From the NCBI GenBank assembly GCA_048594975.1, contig JBMDXQ010000101.1, positions 62,001 to 126,000 on the forward strand: a stretch of DNA of 64,000 nt, read 5' to 3'. Below, in pieces: positions 58,433-64,000 of this stretch. Origin of the DNA: JBMDXB01 sp048594975. GTDB taxonomy: Bacteria > Acidobacteriota > Vicinamibacteria > Vicinamibacterales > 2-12-FULL-66-21. Below the pieces are notes generated by a model that had not been told where the DNA came from, did no database searches, and was given only the letters and a program-made list of their open reading frames with translations. Position 1 is the first letter of the stretch. The number at the start of each line of letters is the position of its first letter. The translations under genes and the position numbers were made by a program.

Positions 58433-60175
58433 TTACTGCAGAACCGGCAGGAACCTGACGTTCTCTTTCTGCCGCTTCGGCGGCAGCGTCCACTCCTCGC
58501 GGAGTCCCCGGTCGAACTCCGCACGGAAGAACGACGCCTTCATGCCGCCGTCGATGATGTCCCACGGCAGCACCGGGTCCTCTGATCGGTCGCGGAAGAT
58601 GTAGAAGCCGGCGTCGATGCCGGTCTCGGCGACGGCGGCTCGCCAGTTGCCGCCGTTGCGTTCGGCTGCCTCGATGGCCGGGACGACGCGGCGATCGCCG
58701 AGCGACAGCAGCGCCTGGTAGTAGGAGTGCCGCTCCGATTTGATGCTGAAGTAGACGTTGTCAACGCCGGCCAGCAGCTCGCGGAGCCGTTTCGCCTTGC
58801 GCTCGGTCACTGCCGGGTCCTCCATCGGCGACCACTGGTAGGCGGTGCCTGGCTTCGGGATCAGCGGGTTTACGCTTCCGGCGATGCGCCCGAGGTGGCC
58901 GCGGCGCTGGCCGTGCCGGAGCATGATCTCGCGCATGCGCACCGTCAGGTCTCGGATGGCCACGAGGTCCTCGTCGGTCTCGGTGGGCAGGCCGATCATG
59001 TAGTACAGCTTCAGGTTCTCGATGCCGTTCCTGAAGATGACCTCGACGCGCTCGAGGATCTCCGCGTTCGTCACGGTCTTGTTGATGACGCGGCGCAGCC
59101 GGTCCGACCCCGCCTCGGGCGCAATCGTAATCGAGCGCTCGCCGCTCTGCCGCAGCGTGCGGACGATCGAATCGGTCAGGTCGTCCATGCGCAGCGATGC
59201 GGGGCTGATGGAGAAGCCCATGCCGAGCAACGCCGCCAGGATCCGCTCGATCTCGGGGTGGTCGCAGAGCGCGATCGACACCAGCCCGGCGCGGCTGGCA
59301 TGCGCCTTCGCGCTACGGGCGAGCTCCAGGATGCGGTCGGCGGGGAACGCACGGACGGGGAGGTAGTTGTACCCCGCCCAGCAGAAGCGGCAGAGATTGG
59401 CGCAGCCGCGCACCACCTCGATCAGGAACCGTGACCCGAACTCCGTGTCGGGTGTGAAGATGGACGTCGCCGGCGGGTCGAGCCGCTCGGTTGACTTGAC
59501 GGCGGCCTTGCGCACCACCGGTGGCGCGCCGGTACCGGGCTTCGCCTCGAACCCGGCGATGCGCCCGCGGTCGTCGTAGCGCACGTCGTAGAACGACGGG
59601 ATGTAGAAGCCGCGCGCGGCGGCGAGGCGCCGCAGGAGGTCCTCCCGGTCCGTGGCGGCGCGAGCGGCCTCGACCAGCGAGGGAACGAGCAGCTCCCCCT
59701 CGCCGGCGGCGACGATATCGGCAAAAGGCGCGAGCGGTTCGGGGTTGACGAAGGTGACCGCCCCGCCGATCACCACCAGCGGGTCGTGGTGCGTGCGCGT
59801 CCCGGCGCGCGGCGCCAACCCCGCCAGGCGCAGCATGGAGACGATGTTGGTGTAGTCCCACTCGAAGGACACCGAGAAGGCCAGGAGGTCGAACTCGCGT
59901 ACGGGCGTCTGCGACTCGAGGGTGAGCAACGGCGCCCCGGACTGCAGCTGCGCCTGCAGCTCCTGGCGGCCCGGCAGGAACACGCGCTCGCACACCACGT
60001 CGTCCAGAGCGTTGAACAGGCGGTAGACGGTCTGGAATCCGAGGCTCGACATCCCGACGAAGTAGGTGTTCGGGAACGCGAGGGCCACGCGCAGCCGGCC
60101 GCCGTGTGGCTTGCGAACGTAGCCGACCTCGCGCGCGAGCACGTCGCGCGCGCGGTCGCGTGAATAGACCTTCAT
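58433..60175 (-). CDS. B12-binding-type radical SAM protein (TIGR03960-like)
   Basis: 580 residues from ATG 60175 (MKVYSRDRARDVLAREVGYV). An N-terminal B12-binding-like domain (LRVALAFPNTYFVGMSSLGFQTVYRLFN, VVIGGAVTFVNPEPLAPFADIVAAGEGE) is followed by a radical SAM barrel with CANLCRFCWAGYNY (C-x3-C-x2-C) and SITIAPEAGSDRLRRVINK, LKLYYMIGLPTETDED. Family members often sit next to a DUF2344 gene and ribonuclease E/G genes, and are thought to act on RNA or ribosome components; no such neighbour is seen here. A 268-bp gap to ftsZ (60176-60443) shows no feature. Confidence 0.88.
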   Translation of the reverse strand: MKVYSRDRARDVLAREVGYVRKPHGGRLRVALAFPNTYFVGMSSLGFQTVYRLFNALDDVVCERVFLPGRQELQAQLQSGAPLLTLESQTPVREFDLLAFSVSFEWDYTNIVSMLRLAGLAPRAGTRTHHDPLVVIGGAVTFVNPEPLAPFADIVAAGEGELLVPSLVEAARAATDREDLLRRLAAARGFYIPSFYDVRYDDRGRIAGFEAKPGTGAPPVVRKAAVKSTERLDPPATSIFTPDTEFGSRFLIEVVRGCANLCRFCWAGYNYLPVRAFPADRILELARSAKAHASRAGLVSIALCDHPEIERILAALLGMGFSISPASLRMDDLTDSIVRTLRQSGERSITIAPEAGSDRLRRVINKTVTNAEILERVEVIFRNGIENLKLYYMIGLPTETDEDLVAIRDLTVRMREIMLRHGQRRGHLGRIAGSVNPLIPKPGTAYQWSPMEDPAVTERKAKRLRELLAGVDNVYFSIKSERHSYYQALLSLGDRRVVPAIEAAERNGGNWRAAVAETGIDAGFYIFRDRSEDPVLPWDIIDGGMKASFFRAEFDRGLREEWTLPPKRQKENVRFLPVLQ

Positions 60176-60443
60176 CGTCGAGTATGCCTGGGCGAAAGAA
60201 CAGGTCGGGCGGCGAACGGCCGCGGTCGATCGCAGACGCGATCCGCGGGATGCAGCTCGAGCGCCGGCGATCCCGCGTCCCGTGGATTTACCTAGTCTAC
60301 CACGCGCGATCGGACGCCACGGCGGCGATGGTGGCGCGGGAACCGCCGTCCGGACCGACAGAGAGTCCCTCAGCGGGCGCCGGTGCTGGCCGTCGACGGC
60401 CGTCACCGCGATCCGCGCCCCGGGGCCCGGAACGCCCTCCCGC

Positions 60444-61718
60444 TTACGCTTCGTTCTGGCGCCGCAGGAACGCCGGCACGTCGAGCGGTGAGACCGGCTC
60501 GAACTCGGCGCCGGGAGAGGGCAATACGAACTCCGGCGGCGGGCTCGCCGGAGGCGGCGCCAGCGGGAGCTCGAGCACGGAGCGCCGCGTGAAGACCATC
60601 CGCGAGCCGCCCGCCGCCGCGACCCGCTCGCCCGCCTCCTGCTTCCACACCGCGTAGGACTGCAGGTCGACCGGCGTCGCCGCGGCGGCAGCTGTCGCCT
60701 TCTCCGCCGCGGGGCGATCGAATCCGGTGGCGATGACGGTGATCTTCACCTTGCCCTGCATCTTCGCGTCGACGACGGCGCCGAAGATGATGTTCGCCTC
60801 CTCGTGCGCCGCTTCCTGGATGATCGCCGAGGCCTCGCTGACCTCGATGAGCGACAGGTCCGGTCCGCCGGTGACGTTGATGATCACGCCGCGTGCGCCC
60901 TTGACCGACGCGTCCTCCAGCAGCGGGCTCGAGATGGCGGCATTCGCCGCCGCCATCGCGCGGGCGTCGCCCTCGCCGACGCCGGTCCCCATGATCGCCA
61001 GTCCCATGCCGGCCATGATCGTCTTCACGTCGGCGAAGTCGAGGTTGATCAGCCCGGGCACCAGGATCAGGTCCGAGATGCCCTGGATTGCCTGCCGCAG
61101 CACGTCGTCGGCGGACGTGAAGGCGTCGTTGAGCGAGGTGGTGCGCGCGATGTTCGCGAGCAGCCGCTCGTTGGGGATCGTGATCACCGTGTCCACGCAC
61201 TCGCGTAGCTCGTCGAGGCCGCGTTCCGCCTGGACCTGGCGCTTCCGCCCCTCGAAGCGGAACGGCTTGGTGACCACGGCGATAGTCAGAGCGCCGAGCT
61301 CGCTGGCGAGCGAGGCGATGACCGGTGCCGCCCCGGTGCCGGTGCCGCCGCCGAGGCCGGTGGTCACGAAGACCATGTCCGCGCCGTCGAGCGCCTCGAT
61401 CAGCTTCTCGGTGTCCTCGAGCGCCGCCTGCCGGCCGACGTCGGGATCGGCGCCCGCGCCCAGCCCCTTGGTGAGCTTGGCGCCGATCTGCAGCTTGACC
61501 GGCGCCGCGTTGGGACGCAGCGCCTGCACATCGGTGTTCGCGACGATGAACTCCACGCCGTCGAGCCCGGCGGCCACCATCCGGTTGACGGCGTTGCTGC
61601 CGCCGCCGCCGACGCCGATGACCTTGATTCGGGCGCCCGTCCGCGTCTGCTCCTCGAGCTTCAGGCGAAGCGGCGTCGGATCGCCGCTGCCCGTGATGGG
61701 TGATCGCACATCAGACAT
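60444..61718 (-). CDS. ftsZ: Cell division protein FtsZ
   Basis: 424 residues, tubulin-like GTPase forming the Z ring. IKVIGVGGGGSNAVNRM (about 31-47), the tubulin signature GLGGGTGTGAAPVIA (121-135) and the T7 loop INLDFADVKTIM are intact. A Pro-rich linker leads to the C-terminal peptide DVPAFLRRQ, which binds FtsA. It starts 19 nt after the ftsA stop and is the last gene of the visible murC-ftsQ-ftsA-ftsZ row. Confidence 0.98.
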   Translation of the reverse strand: MSDVRSPITGSGDPTPLRLKLEEQTRTGARIKVIGVGGGGSNAVNRMVAAGLDGVEFIVANTDVQALRPNAAPVKLQIGAKLTKGLGAGADPDVGRQAALEDTEKLIEALDGADMVFVTTGLGGGTGTGAAPVIASLASELGALTIAVVTKPFRFEGRKRQVQAERGLDELRECVDTVITIPNERLLANIARTTSLNDAFTSADDVLRQAIQGISDLILVPGLINLDFADVKTIMAGMGLAIMGTGVGEGDARAMAAANAAISSPLLEDASVKGARGVIINVTGGPDLSLIEVSEASAIIQEAAHEEANIIFGAVVDAKMQGKVKITVIATGFDRPAAEKATAAAAATPVDLQSYAVWKQEAGERVAAAGGSRMVFTRRSVLELPLAPPPASPPPEFVLPSPGAEFEPVSPLDVPAFLRRQNEA

Positions 61719-61737
61719 CAGGCCTCCTCGGGGCGGG

Positions 61738-62973
61738 TTACAGGAACTCCTTGAACAGCGTGCGCAGCCGGCCGGCGACGCGGCCGAACGCGCCGGCGCC
61801 GACCGGCCGCGACGGCTCGCCGCCGTTGTTGTGGTGCGCGTACATCACCGCGCCGACCGCCGTCGCGTATGCCGGGCTGTTGACGTGATCGGCCAGGCCA
61901 CCGACGCCGGCGGGCGTGCCGCGGCGGATCGGCAGGTCGAAGATCTGCTCGGCGATTTCGGCCATCCCCTCGAGCATGGCGCCGCCGCCGGTGAGGACGA
62001 TGCCCGAGTTCAGCGACTTCTCGAAACCGGCGCGACGGATCTCGTCCCACAGCAGGTGGAAGATCTCCTCCGCTCTCGGCTGCAAGATCTCGGAGAGGAT
62101 GCGGCGGGCCATGACGCGCGGCTTGCGTCCGCCCACGCTCGCCACCTCCATCGTCTCGTCCTCGTCGACCATCGCGGAGAGCGCGCAGCCGCAGCGCCGC
62201 TTGATCCGCTCGGCGTCCGGAATCGGCGTGCGCAGGCCGACGGCGATGTCGTTGGTGAAGTGGTCGCCGCCGACCGCGACGACGCCGGTGTGCCAGAGGC
62301 TGCCGCGCTCGAAGATCGCGAAATCCGTCGGTCCGCCGCCCACGTCCACCAGCGCCACGCCGAGCTCCTTCTCGTCCGGCGTGAGCACCGCCTCGCTCGC
62401 CGCCAGCTGCTCGAGGATGGTGCCGAGGACGGCCACCCCGGCGCGGTTCGCGCACGCGACGATGTTCTGGGTGGTCGTGGCGCTGCCGGTGACGACGTGG
62501 ACGTTCACCTCGAGGCGCGCGCCGGTCATTCCGATCGGGTTGCCGATCCCGTCCTGCTCGTCGACGACGAAATCCTGGGGGAGCACGTGGAGGATCTCGC
62601 GCCCGCTCGGCAGCGCCACCGCCTTCGCGGCGTCGATGGCCCGACGGACGTCCTCGCGCGTGATCTCGCGGCTCTTGCCGGCGACGGCGACCACGCCCCG
62701 GCTGTTGAACGCCTTGACGTGCGCGCCGGAGAGCGCCAGGTGCACCGAGTCGATCTCCACGCCGGCGGTCAGCTCGGCCTCGTCGATCGCCTTCTTGATC
62801 GAGTCCACCGCCGCTTCCAGGTTGACGACCACGCCACGGCGGATGCCGCGCGAGTCGGCGAGCCCGAGGCCGATGATGTCGAGACCGCCCTCATCGATCG
62901 CCTCGCCGACGATCGCCGTGATCTTCGACGTGCCGACGTCCAGCCCTACCAGGTAGCGTTCCTTGCGAGCCAC
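61738..62973 (-). CDS. ftsA: Cell division protein FtsA
   Basis: 411 residues from GTG 62973 with AAAGGGG upstream. Actin-like fold: VGLDVGTSKITAIVGE (phosphate 1), the 1C domain with GAHVKAFNSRGVVAVAG, VALVDVGGGPTDFAIFERG (phosphate 2) and GIVLTGGGAMLEGMAEIAEQIF (adenosine site). The C-terminus VAGRLRTLFKEFL is the amphipathic membrane-targeting helix. It ties FtsZ to the membrane. It is separated by 11 bp from ftsQ. Confidence 0.97.
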   Translation of the reverse strand: MARKERYLVGLDVGTSKITAIVGEAIDEGGLDIIGLGLADSRGIRRGVVVNLEAAVDSIKKAIDEAELTAGVEIDSVHLALSGAHVKAFNSRGVVAVAGKSREITREDVRRAIDAAKAVALPSGREILHVLPQDFVVDEQDGIGNPIGMTGARLEVNVHVVTGSATTTQNIVACANRAGVAVLGTILEQLAASEAVLTPDEKELGVALVDVGGGPTDFAIFERGSLWHTGVVAVGGDHFTNDIAVGLRTPIPDAERIKRRCGCALSAMVDEDETMEVASVGGRKPRVMARRILSEILQPRAEEIFHLLWDEIRRAGFEKSLNSGIVLTGGGAMLEGMAEIAEQIFDLPIRRGTPAGVGGLADHVNSPAYATAVGAVMYAHHNNGGEPSRPVGAGAFGRVAGRLRTLFKEFL

Positions 62974-62984
62974 ACGGACCCCTT

Positions 62985-63812
62985 TCACTGCTTCGTGCGG
63001 GCGGCGGCGCGCGCCGGCCGCACGTAGACCCGCTCGCCGAAGCGCAGGTCCACGTAGTCGATATCCGCCACGCTGCGGCGCAGCGCCGGCGCGAGGTCGA
63101 GGTAAGACTGGAGCCGCTCGGCGAACTGCTCGGCGCCGAGGTGCAGCAGCGCCGGGTCGTCGTCGAGCAGCACCACCGCGTCGTTCGCGTCGCTGACGTC
63201 GATCTGCGAGACCCGCCGGGCGAGCTGCGGGTGGCCGGCCAGCGCCTCGATGACGCGGGCGGCCACTTCCGCGCGTCCTTCGTCGATCGCCGGCTGCGCC
63301 CCAGGGGCGCGCACGAGCCCGTCGACGATCGGCAGGTCGAAGTCGGCGTACTGCGGGCCGAGCTCGTCGATCAATGTCCCGTGACGATCGACCAGGTAGA
63401 GCTGCCCGCGCAGCCGCGAGAGCCCGATCGGCCGCCGCTCCGAGACGAACACCTCGACAGTCGACGGCAGGACGCGGCGCATTGCGGCCTCCTCGACCCA
63501 CGGCGAGGCGAGCAGCCGGCGCCGGTAGGCGCCGAGGTCCGCGGTCAGGATGCTCGAGCCGGCAAGGCCCTGCACCAGCGCGTGGATCTCGCCCGTCGCC
63601 AGCCGCGCGTTGCCGTGCACCAGCACACGCCGCACCTGGAGCGTGGAGGCGTTGAGGACGAGATCGAACGCGCGGTAGCCCGCGTAGGCGACCAGCAGCA
63701 GGCTGAGCACGACCCGCAGGGCGCGCCAGGAAACCCGGCGCACGCCGCGTCGCCGCGCCGGCTTCACCCGCGCACGGCGGAAGTTCTTCTCCGCGGGCGC
63801 CCTCACGGTCAT
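62985..63812 (-). CDS. ftsQ: Cell division protein FtsQ/DivIB
   Basis: 275 residues from ATG 63812, overlapping the murC stop as ATGA. A basic cytoplasmic tail (KNFRRARVKPARRRGVRR), one membrane helix (about 35-52), a POTRA domain (LQVRRVLVHGNARLATGEIHALV) and the FtsQ domain with SPWVEEAAMRRVLPSTVEVFVSERRPIG. It recruits the FtsLB-WI complex to the septum from the periplasmic side. Confidence 0.93.
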   Translation of the reverse strand: MTVRAPAEKNFRRARVKPARRRGVRRVSWRALRVVLSLLLVAYAGYRAFDLVLNASTLQVRRVLVHGNARLATGEIHALVQGLAGSSILTADLGAYRRRLLASPWVEEAAMRRVLPSTVEVFVSERRPIGLSRLRGQLYLVDRHGTLIDELGPQYADFDLPIVDGLVRAPGAQPAIDEGRAEVAARVIEALAGHPQLARRVSQIDVSDANDAVVLLDDDPALLHLGAEQFAERLQSYLDLAPALRRSVADIDYVDLRFGERVYVRPARAAARTKQ

Positions 63813-64000
63813 GCGCGCCCGCCTCCCACCGGGCCCGCGGGACGGGCAATCGCGTCGAGGATGCGCGGGCCGACGCCGCCGATCGAGCCCGCGCCCATGG
63901 TGATCACCAGGTCGCCGGACCGCGCCAGCCGCGCCACCTCGCCGGGCACCTCCTCGAGCCGCCGGACCAGCCGCACCGGGCACGCCGCCGTCCGCCGCAC
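63809..64000 (-). CDS. murC: UDP-N-acetylmuramate--L-alanine ligase, C-terminal end (cut by window edge)
   Basis: Only the last 63 residues are in the window. The segment LEEVPGEVARLARSGDLVITMGAGSIGGVG is the C-terminal MurC block (GDLVxxMGAG). The protein joins L-Ala to UDP-MurNAc. It is directly followed by ftsQ with an ATGA overlap; many clusters have murB and ddl in between, and both are absent here. Confidence 0.8.
   Translation of the reverse strand: MRRTAACPVRLVRRLEEVPGEVARLARSGDLVITMGAGSIGGVGPRILDAIARPAGPVGGGRA

Noticed and set aside
60176..60443. Possible gene between ftsZ and the radical SAM protein.
   Set aside because: All open frames in the 268 bp are Arg/Pro-rich shadows without motif or start context. 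I see nothing to annotate.

Overview
The window reads as chromosomal DNA of a GC-rich, Gram-negative bacterium, most likely an acidobacterium. Four observations support this: strong GC3 bias throughout; an LptD outer-membrane LPS assembly protein; an 'orphan' double-FtsX permease of the kind expanded in Acidobacteriota (ADOP family, 29352-31775); and gene neighbourhoods such as tgt-yajC-secD-secF. There is no prophage, insertion sequence, CRISPR array or rRNA operon. Almost all genes are housekeeping genes packed into operons with ATGA, TTGA or CTGA overlaps.

Layout. 1-4737 (-): tgt, yajC, secD, secF, uppP (queuosine, Sec translocation, undecaprenyl-PP recycling). 4763-7455 (+): ddl and a secreted TPR protein. 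7572-8072: a promoter, a structured leader and two tandem micro-genes encoding the same 17-residue Lys/Gly peptide, each with its own terminator. 8092-11372 (-): menC-like enolase-superfamily gene and a HEAT-repeat/cyclophilin lipoprotein. 11391-12357: deoxynucleoside kinase between inverted word repeats. 12377-21399 (+): accD, folC, lptD, a GDP-sugar reductase, a two-domain phytol-kinase/DUF92 fusion, a UbiA prenyltransferase and a radical SAM protein. 21347-25862 (-): a Clp-type unfoldase with altered pore loops, htpX and an M20 peptidase. 25886-31775: small secreted protein, thiC, MarR/ankyrin divergent pair, ADOP permease. 31784-36702: rlmI, then rpiB, an interrupted glyA and a DinG-like helicase. 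36753-42516 (+): Dam-type methylase, TPR protein, yggS, divIVA-like, yggU, hutI, cyclodeaminase. 42510-47984 (-): lepB, lepA, citrate synthase, membrane glycosyltransferase. 48071-56671 (+): larB, mutS2, dnaG, rpoD, tRNA(CAU), a C4-zinc coiled-coil protein, RNase HI. 56702-64000: pgeF, acpS, a small SpoVG-like protein, a large radical SAM protein, and the division cluster ftsZ-ftsA-ftsQ-murC.

The points most worth a second look are: (1) glyA carries an in-frame TAG, preceded by a Trp codon, in place of the near-invariant Ser-Glu of serine hydroxymethyltransferase while the rest of the gene is intact; (2) the duplicated 17-aa peptide genes differ at six codons, all synonymous; (3) many intergenic gaps hold palindromes built from short tandem 'words', with a different word at each locus, sometimes bracketing one gene; (4) a VTE5/VTE6-like fusion next to a UbiA enzyme suggests prenol salvage; (5) a Clp ATPase lacks both pore tyrosines; (6) several genes have a -10 box almost touching the start codon, and two appear to use ACG or CTG starts.
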